Source of the DNA: Falciphora oryzae
Lineage: Eukaryota; Ascomycota; Sordariomycetes; Magnaporthales; Magnaporthaceae
DNA length: 64,000 nucleotides
Reading direction: 5' to 3'
Assembly (NCBI GenBank): GCA_000733355.1
Contig: JNVV01000031.1
Location: forward strand, 284,501 to 348,500
Part shown: positions 51,982-62,997 of the stretch, in pieces
Numbering within the stretch: the first letter of the stretch is position 1
Layout: each line of letters opens with the position of its first letter
Notes under the pieces: model-generated
Database searches by the model: none
What the model saw: only the letters and a program-made list of their open reading frames with translations
What the model was told of the DNA's origin: nothing
Program-made: the position numbers and the translations under genes

Positions 51982-54900
51982 TTAGGGGCTCACCTCGAGA
52001 TTTCCAGACATCTTGTCTCCCCGGTCGTCGATAGTGAACTTGGCAAGGCTGCTCTTCTTCTTCTGCAAGTCCATAATGGCCTGAGCAGATTCATCGCGTC
52101 AGTACGCCAGTGCATGCCCAGTTCCCGCGCTGGACCGCGGTGCAAGCGGGACCCCTGACCTTTTCGACCGATCCCTTGACGGTGTAGCGCACGACGGTCA
52201 CCTCTCGCTCCTGGCCCATCCGCACGGCACGCGCGATGGCCTGCTCCTCCACAAAGGGGTTCCACTGCGGCTCGACGAGATGGACCTTGTTCGCGGCCGT
52301 GATCGTTAAGCTTCAATGTGTTTTAAGCTGCGTCAGTAACTGCATCCTCGGTTTCATCCCCAACGAACGTTGGAAGCCATGGGGCGATATCTTCGCTCAC
52401 CCTACGGCACCGGTCCCTACGGTCATCAGTATGACACGTATTTGGGGGTCGCTGCTGAAGTCTCGGATGATGGCAGCCCGGTCAGACGCGGGCACGCCGC
52501 CGTCTATCCGCAGAAAGCGGATCCCCCTGTTATCGAGCAGGTGCTGTAGGATATCAAGCGTCGAAGTCCAGGCAGAGAAGACGATGCTAAGTTTCGCGAG
52601 CTGGTTGTTAGCCAAGCCCCTGAAGTGTTTGATTTCACTAGGGGAAGTCCCATGCCAGGAGGGGCTCTCGCCTTTTATCCCCTGGTGGGTACCCCTCGAT
52701 CTTTTCCACGACCTTTTCCAACTTCGATGAGTGACCAGGCGAGCTTCTACAGGGCGGGGTGGCCATCTGCGTTGGGCTTTCTGTGACACGAGAAGAGGGT
52801 CGCGGGGCCGAGGCGGCTGCCCTACCCATAGTAGTGCCGGTTTTCCTCCCGCACTGGGAGCAAAACTCCTCTTCGCTCGTCGCCATCTCCGAGTCGCCAC
52901 ATTGCTCACAGAGTCCGATGTCAGGATCCTCTATGGCCGTAGCGCTCATCTGATCCGCCGGGCCGCCGACCCTCGCAGTACGCTGAAAAGTGCCATTGTT
53001 GCAGAGGAGCCTCAGCTTCATCATGGCCGCGAACATGATGTTGTACTTCTTTGGCGCATCAGACCGACCGCCACCCCCGCTGACGAAGTCTTCCATCCGT
53101 CTTCGGCATTCTTCCAGGGCACGGGTACACTCGGCTTCCTCCTCCGGCGTCTGCTCGACATTGACTTGCTCATTTGATGTGATGGGCAGGTTGAGACACC
53201 CGGAACCTCGACGGAGACACAAGGATGCGAGTAATGTCCTGAGATTTCGGCATCGGTCCGCGTCGTCTTCCGTCAGAGGATTAAGGATGTGGTGTCTGAA
53301 CTTGGCTGCCTGGGCAAACGGCTGGATGTTGAGGAAGCTCACAAGGGAGGCGAGGTCGTTGAGGCTATTCTGGACTGGAGTGCCAGTAAGACACCACCTC
53401 CGTTGGCTGGTTAGAGCCTTGGCAGCTTTGAAGCGCTTTGATGACTGGCTGCGGATCCAGTGAGCTGTCTAGTGGTCAGCAATGATCCGGACCAGAACGT
53501 AAATCCTGGCTGAGCCAGATGCATCTGATATTGGCACTGATAGTTAGCCCTACCTTCATCCAGAACCACCCGGTACCATTCGATGTTTTGCAGCACTCTG
53601 CCATTTCTAGGTTTTTTAAAATCCTCTGCTAATGTAGAGTAGGTTGTGATAACGACATCGCGCGTGGTTTGGAGAAGTGTTGCTGGGGTTTTGGCACGTC
53701 TCGGTCCGTGAAATACAGAGACAAGAAGCCTGTCGGGTTTGACATGTCTGGGTGGCGTTAGTATTTACCCGTTCAGCTCTTGGTTGGCGCAACGAGACGT
53801 ACCTCCTGATCTCTGCTTGCCAAACGTTCATAAGCTCTGTGTGCCTAATTAGCTTTTGGCTCGCTCCTTCTGGTGGACCCCCATTTCCGGCGACTTACGA
53901 ACTGATGGAAGAACTATCAGAGTTGTTCCATATAGAGAGCCATGGGCACCGTGGTTGACTCCGGCCATGAATTTCCTGGCGTCAAGTCTGGTAACAGTTA
54001 TGGCAGTGATGGTGGTCAAGGTCTTGCCCATGCCCATCAAGTCGGCGAGAATGCCGCCTGTCGTTGGTGTTGTTTCCGGTTCTGATCGGGAGCTTCGACC
54101 GCAATTTAATTTAGCCTACGATTTAGTCTTATTGCTATTGCACAGTCAACTAGGATCCTTACCTTGCGTCGGTGATGAAACGGACTTGTTTGTTTATGTT
54201 CTGACAGTACTCGGGGTCTTCGCGTCTGCGGATGAACTCAGCACCCAGCCTCTGATGTCTAGCTCTGTCAGTTAGTAGACTACTTCAAATAAGACTTCGT
54301 GAAATCGGTCCAATGGGGGGCTTACTCCTTCAAGTCGGTGGTAATATCCTCGTATGTCACGGTACCATCGAGATCTCTTGGGGTCAGTGAGTCCAGCACT
54401 CCCTCGATCTCATCACAGAGCATCTTTGCATCCATATTTTCCTCGGAGATTCCCACAAGGTGAGTCATATACTCGCCATCGGATCGAGTACAATAATATT
54501 GGGGGTTCAAATACTCGATCCCCCTGGCCAGGGAGTATGGGTGCTGCAGGTATACTTGCAGTTCCGCTAGAGTCTCGCTAGCGCGGACCGCGACACCTTT
54601 TGGCCCGATAATGTTGACGGACACGGGGAATGTCCCCTTGGAAGATTTTTTGATGTCTACTGCGCGGATGACAGCCTGGAACTCAAGGTCTTTTAGGGGC
54701 TCAAGGGAACGGAGACAGCGCCCGGTGACCAGATCCAGTACTGCGAGCTTTTCGCCTTCATCCGTATAGAGCGCGTGGTGGATAGGGGGTCCAGGCTCCG
54801 CCCGGACAGACACGCAGATGTGCTCATTGTGGCTCTTTCTCAGGGATGACGACCTTGGAAAGGCCGAGTTCATCATTCCCATGCACTCCCACAATACCTC

Positions 54901-55344
54901 GGACTTGTAAAGCTTGTGTCAGCTCTATTATAGCAGGCATAGGCAGAAAGTAGATAGGAGGCGAACACTGACAACAGCCTTGGCCCCGCGAGATGGCAGC
55001 CGGCCAATTGCCCCATAGCATATGATGGGCTCCTCGTCCAAGGCTGCCTCGTGGGCGGACGCAGTGGGTTCTGGCAGGACATCCGTCATCTTCATGTCGG
55101 CATCAACCGCAGCCACATGCGCATGGGGTGTGGTCGCGGACCCCGAAGAGGCGTCCGATGTCGCGGGAGATATCCATCGCAGTGGCCCTGCCCGGGGTCT
55201 CTTAGGCGGCGGGGCGAGCGAATCAGAGCAGAAACATTCTGGGGATCTTTTCGGCATCCCTTCCCCATGAGGAGTACGCAGCGACATTTCATTCCCGTGT
55301 GCGATTGTTGCCTGGGTGGGGGCGGGAGTGGGATTGTCGGCCAT
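51982..55344 (-). CDS. SNF2-family helicase-like ATPase (Rad5/Rad16-type architecture), ten exons
   Basis: Start MADNPTPAPTQ at 55344; stop TAA at 51982-51984. I infer ten exons: exon 1 54973-55344, exon 2 54326-54903, the rest by motif order. After a disordered N-terminus and a HIRAN-like middle part comes the ATPase: Walker A GGILADLMGMGKT (acceptor chosen at about 54094), VLPSVQLMNVW, VVLDE-AH (DEAH box split by an intron at 53552), and CLTGTPVQNSLNDLASL. A four-Cys module (CEQCGD, then CSQCGR) stands where Rad5-type proteins carry a RING. The second lobe follows: IVFSAWTSTLDILQHLL, VILMTVGTGAVG, EPQWNPFVEEQAIARAVRMG. Such enzymes remodel chromatin or DNA-protein complexes in the nucleus. 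Apparent frame breaks (for example near 54840 and 52690) all disappear with normal GT-AG introns, so I regard it as intact. Confidence 0.85.
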
Positions 55345-56351
55345 GGCTCGAGTCCTTGGGACAAGATTTCGAAATTTCGTGGGAGAGGGCAACATTCAAC
55401 AGGGCGGCTCCCGAGCACGTGAGTCCAGAGCCGGAACGACAATGCCCTGCGCGTGGACAGCGTATCGGCGATCTTCGGGGGCTGTGCTCTCACGCGGCGA
55501 GCTAGTGTAGCGGTTCGGACTACTCACAGCCCCAGGCATTTTCCAAGGCATACGAGAGGGCAAATAGATCGGCGCCCGCCGTGCAATCAAATGTACGGAC
55601 CTCTATCCCACCCCACACTTTTCGAACTCGATACCATTGCTTCGCTTCGCTAGAATGCTCCCTTGAGTTTTCTATCTTGTATACTGGAGGTCGTCCCGGA
55701 TTCAGGCTCCGTGTTGGTAGGAGTAGGTACTCCTGTAGGCACGGAGATCTCCAAATGGGGTGAACAACGATCCCTAGCTCTGAGGAACCTATAATCTATT
55801 GTGCACGAAGAAGGAAAGGAATCTATCTGCCACAGAGGGAGGGCAATCAAGCCCCTTATATACATTGCCAATAGGGCTTGGCCCTCCAGGCCTCAAATCC
55901 CTCAAGTGCATGCGCCGGAATAATGCACCAATAATTAATGATGGAATAATAATCCAACACTCTGCCTTTTTTACTTTTGCGGTCGTTCAACCTTGAACTC
56001 ACTTGAAGAGTGTCCACCATGTCACGACTATGACGGCAGGCAGAATCAGGCCACTTGAAGTGGCGGGCCTGTGATATTGATCGGTCGGGAATGCTGACGC
56101 CTGTATTGCGGCCCAACGGCCCCCCTCCATCAAGGGCCGCCAAAGCCCTCGGTCCCGAAAGGAGCAGGGACCCTTGTACGGCCCGTGCATGGCGACACGG
56201 GCTTCTAGATTGTGCAGGTAAATGCGGGCTCTCTGGCCCTTTGTCCCTCACACTCTTCTGGACCCTCAAGCACTCTTTTGAGGCCAAAAGAGATTATTAT
56301 CTGCATTGAAACCCCTTCCAAGCCCTCTGCGTTAAACCCTTGTTACACACC
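55345..56351. promoter_or_regulatory. Divergent promoter between SNF2 gene and NLR
   Basis: One kilobase shared by two genes reading apart. Near 56270-56350 the leader carries GATTATTATCTGCATTGAA and CCCTTGTTACAC, also found (with small changes) upstream of the decarboxylase relic. No coding signal seen. Confidence 0.5.
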
Positions 56352-59300
56352 ATGAGCAGCCCGGGACCGGCGGACACGGCAGCCACGAGGGTCGGAGCCC
56401 CTCCGCTCGTGGCGATGCCTGGCTCAGCGGCCGCGAGCTCGAGCGCCCCCCGACACCCCAACCTGAAATTGAAAAGGGCTCTGGAGGATCTGAAACATAC
56501 TTTGACCAAGGATCAGAGAGCAACCTTCCAGAAGTGCGACATCAATGACGTCGAGGCCGCAATCGACTCCATTCAGGCCACGCTCGGCGCCCAGAGAAGA
56601 CTAAACAACCTGCTGCGTCTGTCCAAGTTCATCACTATGGTCGGACAGCTCACCATCGCCACGGGCGACTTTGTTAGCACCAATGGGGAGTCCGGCTTTC
56701 TTTGGGTAGATTTAGCTTCCATGCCTGCCGCTTCTCCTGCAACTTTTTTGCAACCTCGGAAGCCTTGTGCTGACTTCTACGACGCTCGAAGGCTCCGCTT
56801 CGCCACGCGCTTTTGCAGGTGCGCTTCTCCCGCCTACCACGACATTTGCAAATGCGCATTGGCTTCTTTGTGTTAACTTTGTTCGCTCTGATACTATATT
56901 CAGGCCACTAGGAATGGCCCCGGCACCGGCAAAGGCTGCTATCTCGACAGCCTCATCGATATACTCGCACAGATCGGCGACATTTTCCCGCATCTAAATG
57001 AGTACCAGGAGCTCTTCTCCACGTATCCAGATGTCCTTGCGATACTGGACGACTACAAGGTGGCCATTCTGAAGTTTCATGCAGGTTTGATGGAGGTCTT
57101 CAACAAATCCGGTAGGTCTTCCCTCTGTCAAGTCTTGACCAAAACCTGGCTCCAACATACGGCTAAGTGCGGGAAACTTCCAAGGGTGGCGTGCCATGTT
57201 CGACTCTTCCTGGAGTCGATTCTCGAAGCTGGCTGAAGATACCAAGCAAACCTTGCGGCGATACCGGAAGCTTCTTCGCGAAGCAAAGGAGACTGCAGCA
57301 ATGAACGAAATCCGGGCTCTGCGTGACCAAATCAAGGATCAATTCACCATTTGGACCGAAAAAGTCAACAGCAGTCAGGACGACTCCACCGCCCTCCGCG
57401 ATGAAGAGGCTTCCAAGGAGCGTCGTCAACTCCAGCTACGGGAGGTGGTTAACAAGCTAGCCCCACCTCAGTACACTGATGACCAAAGCGACTTCCAAAT
57501 GCGCATGCACGAATCGGCAAAGGGTGATTGGCTGTTCGCGGATGACCGGTTCGTTCGCTGGACCGATGTCGAGGACGAGGACCATAAGGTGATGGATTTA
57601 AATGGCTGCCCTGGCGCTGGTGAGTTCGTCAAGGTCGGCCGGTTTTCCGTATCTACTTCCCTAACGTCCCTGTGCAGGGAAGTCTTTCCTCGTTTCGAGC
57701 ATCATCCGCAAACTGCGCGAGATGAAAGAGGACTCAGCAGAAAAGCGCATATCGTTGGCCTACTTCTTCTTCAAACACGACAGCGAAGACAAGACAACCT
57801 ACACAGCAGCCTTACGGGCTCTGGTTGAGCAGCTCGTCACCGTGGACACCGACGAGAGCCTCCTGGATCACGCCTCCCGGCTCCTCTCCACTGTATACAC
57901 ACCCTCCAAGGACCACTTAACGGAGCTGGCGTCGACGGCAATTCGTGCGAAGCGTTTCTGCTTTTTGGTGCTCGACGGACTTGACGAGTGCAGAGCTGAG
58001 GATCAGATGGTGCTTTTGCGCTGGCTTAAGGGGCTAACGGACAAATCCGAAGAGCTACCCTTTACACTTCGGATTCTACTTTCAGCGCGACGGGAGGGTC
58101 AACTCGAGAAGGAGATTGTTTTATTCCCGTCGGTTTTATCCGTCCGACTCGATGTCTCCAAGAACCATGAGCTGTGCATTCAGGAATACGCGGAGAAAGA
58201 AGCAAAGCTTATCCAGGAGTCTTTCGAAGTCGGTGACGATATAAGGAAAAGCATCGTCGAAAAGATCATGTCGAAAGCTCAAGGTATTTCGTCCAGCCTG
58301 CATTTCACTCCGTTGGCTTTGGAACTGGCGCTGATTATACGCTTCGACCAGGAATGTTCCTTTTCGCGCACGTCGTGCTGCAGTGTCTTCAGGACCTGCC
58401 GACACCCGAAGCCCTTTTGGAAGAGCTCCAAGATGATGTTTTTCCTTCCGGATTGGAGAAAGCGTACGTTAGCAGCGGCTCCCTCCCCGTGATTTCGGCT
58501 CGAACTTGCTGTTCCTGCCTCCATGCCTAATTCCCCTTCATTGCTGATGATCAAACATTATGATAAAGATACGACCGCGTGGCCATCAGAGTCTTCGAGA
58601 CTCAGCCAAATCGATTATCATCCACAAAACCGAAAATTTCCCGTCAGCACATGGCCAAGCAATTGCTATCATGGGTCTCTTGTGCCAGCCGACCGCTCTA
58701 CTGGAGAGAAATCCAAGCCCGTTTCATGATCGACCCACAAGCTGGCCCCGAACTCAATGCACATCAGCGGATGACAAGACATTCGCCCAAAGAGTTGTGC
58801 GGCTGCTTCGTCGATCTTATCGGCATAGGAAGCGATTCCGAAAAGGTCGTGCATATTGTCCACCGCACAGCCGCGGAGTAAGTTATTGCAGCCCCAACCG
58901 ACACCGTCGTATCCTGCGCAAACCGGGGAACTAACACTAGCATCACAGATATCTGGAACTTACCGAACGAATACCGTCTGTCACTGAACAACACATCGAC
59001 ATGCTCTCCTTCTGCTGCCAATACCTCAACTCAGCCTCGTTCACCAAGCCGGTCGACACCCAGGTCCGGCAAAAACATGCCAATACAGGGTACTATGCCT
59101 TCCAGGATTACGCAGCGGCACATTGGTGGGATCATGCATCGGCCCTTGGTTCTGCCCCTCAATTGCCGCAGCACCAAAAGTCCTTGCACGCGACCGTTCT
59201 GGAGCTTGCAGGCCTTCTTGTCTCCTACGACAAGGGCTCTGAGCACTCAAATGACAGCCTCATCCTGTTAAACAAAAGCCCGAATGCCAGCCTCACGAAC

Positions 59301-61484
59301 ATTTTGGCCAAGCTAGACCCTTCGGCAACCGAGAGAAACAAACACCTGCTCTTTGAGCATCGGGTCTCACTGGCCCGAGAAGCCGTCGTCGCCGTACACG
59401 AGGACCTCTTAAAGTCACAAGATGAAGTCATTTTGGGGAGGATGAACCGCATGTACGGCCCGTTGCGACACAAATGCCCAAAGCCATGGTGCGGCGAGTT
59501 CCACTCGGGCTTTAAGGGGCAGGACCAGCTCCAAAACCACATAAATGCCCACGATCGGCCTTTCAGGTGCCCAGAAGAAAACTGTCCTGCCTCCACCCTT
59601 GGCTACGAGTCTGAAGCAGCACTAGCCAGGCACGACAAGAGGTTCCACCAACCGGGAAACCAGTCCCTCTTTCCGGTAACCGGTGGCTCGGACGTACCCG
59701 CCCGCAAGCTCCTTCAGCAGGCAATTCGAGAAGGGTCCCTCGAGCGGGTGAAGGAGATTCTATCGTCCGTCAGCATCAGCGAAGCCTTTGGCGAGGAGAG
59801 CGGGGTGGCAATACCCCGCCGTTCTGTTACTCCTCTCATCGAAGCTGTCAGACTCGGGCAGCTGCAGATCTGCAAATGTCTCCTAGAGGCGGGCGCAGGG
59901 GTCAATTATAGATCACGAAACACCCACATTACTCCCCTCCGCGAAGCTATTGCTGCCAACGATCAGGATATTTTTGATCTGTTCCTCCAGCAGGATGGTG
60001 TTGATCCCCTTGAGCAGCCTTCAGCCTGGCCCGGAACCCCAACCTGGCCCGGAGTGGGTGCTTCTCCCCACGAGAAATATGATACCTTAGAATTCGCATT
60101 GGCCTCCTCTTCGAAAACTTTCATCATTCCCCTCCTGTCCAAAGCCACCCTACCCCCTAAAACACACCACACCTATTTCTCGGCCGTTTGCAACTCCCGA
60201 GCACAGGGTCGCGGCGAGATTTTCTGTCTTTTGCGACAGTACCTGCCAGAATCCAGTTTAGATACCTGCGACGGGGAAGGCAGGTCTCTTCTTTCGCGCG
60301 CAGCAGAGGCGAACAACGTTGAGATAATGGGCACACTCCTCGCGGCCGGTGTCGATATCAATCAGCGGTGTGAAAAAGGCAGAACAGCTCTGAGCTACGC
60401 TGCCCAAGGAGGAAGCACAGCAGCAGTCCGGGCAATTCTTGCCGTTGATGGAGTTGAGCCCGACAAGAGCTGCCAAGACGGCCGAAACGCGTATTCCTAT
60501 GCTGCACGGGAGGGCCACCTGCATGTCCTCAAAGCCCTCTTCGCCGCCCAATGTTCGGGAATCGACGCGAAGGATAAGAACGGCCGGACGCCGCTGTGGT
60601 GGGCAGCCCAAAACGGCCACGCAGCCGTTGTGCAACTGCTGCTTAATACGGGCCAGGTCGAGGTTAACGCGAAGGATGAAGCTGTTGTGCAGCTACTTCT
60701 CAGCACGGGCCAGGTCGACGCGAAGGATAAGAACGGCTGGACGCCGCTGTCGTGGGCAGCCCAAAACGGCCACGAAGCCGTTGTGCAGCTGCTGCTTAAT
60801 ACGGGCCGGGTCGAAGTCGACGCGAAGGATAAAAACGGCTGGACGCCGCTGTCGTGGGCAGCCCAAAACGGCCACGAAGCCGTTGTGCAGCTGCTGCTTG
60901 ACACGGGCCAAGTTGAAATCGACGCGAAGGATGAAAACGGCTGGACGCCGCTGTGGTGGGCAGCCCAAAACGGCCATAAAGCTGTTATGCAGCTACTTCT
61001 CAGCACGGACCAGGTCGACGCGAAGGATAAAAACGGCTGGACGCCGTTGTCGTGGGCAGCCCAAAACGGCCACGAAACCGTTGTGCAGCTGCTGCTCAAT
61101 ACGGGCCAGGTCGAAATCGACGCGAAAGATGAAAGCGGCCGGACGCCGCTGTCGTGGGCAGCCCAGAACGGCCACGGAGCCGTTGTGCAGCTGCTGCTCA
61201 ACACGGGCCAGGTCGAGGTCGACGCGGAGGATGAAAGCGGCCGGACGCCACTGTCGTGGGCAGCCCAGAACGGCCACAAAGCCGTTGTGCAGCTGCTTGA
61301 AGTGGGCGTCGACGTCGATTTGGAGGATACCTCTGGCCGGACGCCCCCGCCGTATGTGCTAAACGCAGTCGGCGGTTCCAATCAGGCTATTAAGGATTAT
61401 ATTAAGGATTATGAAATGCAACTCATGTTGCTGAGGCAGCAAAATAAAGAGCGGCTGCTGATGCCTCGTCAAGAGCAAGACTGA
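56352..61484 (+). CDS. NLR-type STAND protein: helical N-domain, NACHT, two C2H2 fingers, ankyrin repeats
   Basis: Seven exons join in frame: 56352-56705, 56904-57111, 57185-57619, 57678-58283, 58352-58463, 58569-58877, 58949-61484, giving 1519 aa. The N-terminal ~320 residues are the helical domain common in fungal NACHT proteins (FDSLIDIL-like LDSLIDILAQIGDIFPHL; FDSSWSRFSKLAED). NACHT: Walker A GCPGAGKS (about residue 327, split by an intron), Walker B CFLVLDGLDEC (about 425), then ILLSARREG. At ~845-900 are two C2H2-like fingers (CPKPWCGEFHSG..H..H, CPEENCPAS..H). From ~920 come degenerate ankyrins, then eight near-identical repeats (1210-1465). Such proteins sense non-self ligands via repeats and trigger cell death through the N-domain. 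The first intron (198 bp) is long and the least certain. No disabling mutation seen. Confidence 0.9.
60563..61330 (+). repeat. Near-identical ankyrin-coding tandem repeats (96-102 bp units)
   Basis: About eight units coding DAKDKNGWTPLSWAAQNGHE followed by AVVQLLLNTGQVEV. Full units are 102 bp; two lack the VEV codons (96 bp); the second copy has lost its centre. DNA identity between units is very high, so a long antisense frame and two shorter ones also stay open; these are shadows. Confidence 0.95.
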
Positions 61485-62644
61485 CTCGGTGCGCCATTTG
61501 GGATTGAGGAGCGACTGCAGAGGAGCGGCGGGCGCGATATCTTGGGGTAAAAAAGCGAGAGGTGATGATTCAGCTGCTTACTCGAGAAGGGCACCAACAA
61601 CGAAACACCCTTTCTCAACAATACGATAGACGAATATAAATGAGCTGGCGAGCGCCGTGGGCTGCAGCTGGCTCTGACGAGACCTATGGAAAAAAGGAGA
61701 GCACCTGCGGGGTTGAGAAGGGGTCTGATGTCCCGAGCCGAACGTAGCACCCATGACGCTCCGGCTGGTGTATCGCAGCGAAAACCCGCAAAACGGTAGC
61801 GCTTGCAGGTACAGGATGGGACTTCCTCCATCTCGCGGCCGAGTGACGCGTGCGTGAGGTCGTCGTGAGACCGCATCAGGACGCGACCGCATGCAGCGAC
61901 CGCCTCTGACCCACAAAGACATCAACAATGATACCGAAGGAACGATACTCCTACCGTAACACCACGACACAACGACGGGTGCGAGAGTGCAGCTCCAAGA
62001 GACCGTGGCCGCTGCCGGAGCTGCCAAGACGGCCGTGGAGAAAGAACTGGCCGAGCTGCTCAAAATCCAAGAGGCTGTCAATTTGCACAGGGCGGATGTC
62101 CTCGAAGCTGGCGTGGACCATAGAGTCCCGGCTCGCTGCTTGAGCCCCGCCACGAGCGGATCCGCTCCCAAGCTCGTCCAGGCACCAAATACTAGGCCGC
62201 GGACGATTTTGCTAAATAGAGTGCACCGCCCGTACCGGTCCTCCGGGCCAATTCTCTTCCCATACCATCTTCCTTTTCCGCTTTCTCTTGTCCCTGCCCT
62301 CCGTGCTTGACGCCACGGTTGTTTTTTTCTTTCTTTTACTAGCATGGATGCAAGTATACCTGGAGCGAGGCCGTTTCTCAGGACTTCTCATGCCTGACGC
62401 ACGAGAAGGGCTGCGCGAAGCTAGGTTGGGAACTGCCTCGGACGACGGCGACGGTTCCCGTGGCCGAGCCAATGGGGGATGAGGCGGAACGGGCACACCA
62501 AGAGCTCGACATCGTCACGGCTCTGAGCCAGGAGAACGTCTGTCAACTAGTAATTCTATTTGAGAAAGCTTAGAAGAACCCTCAAGGCTTCAATATGCAA
62601 CTCCAGAAAAAAAAAGAGGCGTCTTGCCCATCTCAGCGCCGTGG
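61485..62644. other. Intergenic, about 1.2 kb
   Basis: 3' flank of the NLR. A short plus-strand stretch at about 61987-62120 encodes a coiled-coil-like peptide (AAKTAVEKELAELLKIQEAV), and about 62490-62540 another (HQELDIVTALSQEN). Both are isolated and may be remnants of a decayed gene. Confidence 0.4.
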
Positions 62645-62972
62645 TTACAGCATGCAGTCGACGACCCGGGTCAGATGACCTGGTGACACTGGCATCTTCT
62701 CAGAGTCGGCCAGCAGCAGGGCATTGTCGAAGACCCGTGTTATCTCCCAAGCGTTCATCGCAATCTTTGAAAGCGGTTGTACAGCTGCTAGCCAGGCGTT
62801 TCGGGTGCGTGCGGCATCGGCGCCGGTGGCGATTGCTGTGGCGGGGGATTCGTCCCCAAACTTCCGCTTCCCCGGCCCCCCAACGGTAGTGCCGGCCAGT
62901 GCTCGCTCCAGCAGGGCGTCGACCAGGTTGCTCCACACGACCCTGCGGCCGGGCTCGTCGAGCGGGTCAAAC
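62645..62972 (-). pseudogene. C-terminal fragment of an AAA+ ATPase
   Basis: Reads FDPLDEPGRRVVWSNLVDAL, a KRKFGDE insert, then LNAWEITRVFDNALLLAD-like sequence (here MNAWEITRVFDNALLLADSE) and PVSPGHLTRVVDCML, ending in TAA. This fits the alpha-helical lid at the end of fungal AAA ATPases, where LNGREI(R/K)N is usual. The nucleotide-binding domain should lie to the right but is replaced by retrotransposon sequence, so the gene is truncated or split. Confidence 0.6.
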
Positions 62973-62974
62973 TT

Positions 62975-62995
62975 GAGAGAGAGAGAGAGAGAGAG
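62975..62995. repeat. (GA)n at retrotransposon/AAA junction
   Basis: About ten GA units exactly between the AAA+ fragment and the retroelement sequence. Confidence 0.9.
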
Positions 62996-62997
62996 TA

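Noticed and set aside
54820..54910. Frameshift in the SNF2 gene suggesting a pseudogene
   Set aside because: With exon 1 ending at 54973 and exon 2 starting at 54903 (TCC GAG GTA...), the frame is continuous. Similar apparent breaks near 52690 and 53552 also resolve as GT-AG introns.
56915..56940. GPGTGKG resembling a Walker A motif in NLR exon 2
   Set aside because: It lies in the helical N-terminal domain and lacks the Ser/Thr after GK. The real P-loop is GCPGAGKS, split by the intron at 57620-57677.
60497..61381. Long antisense ORF over the ankyrin repeats
   Set aside because: Near-identical units whose lengths are multiples of three keep the reverse frame open automatically; the peptide is a repeat of SSCTTALWPFWAAHDSGV-like sequence.
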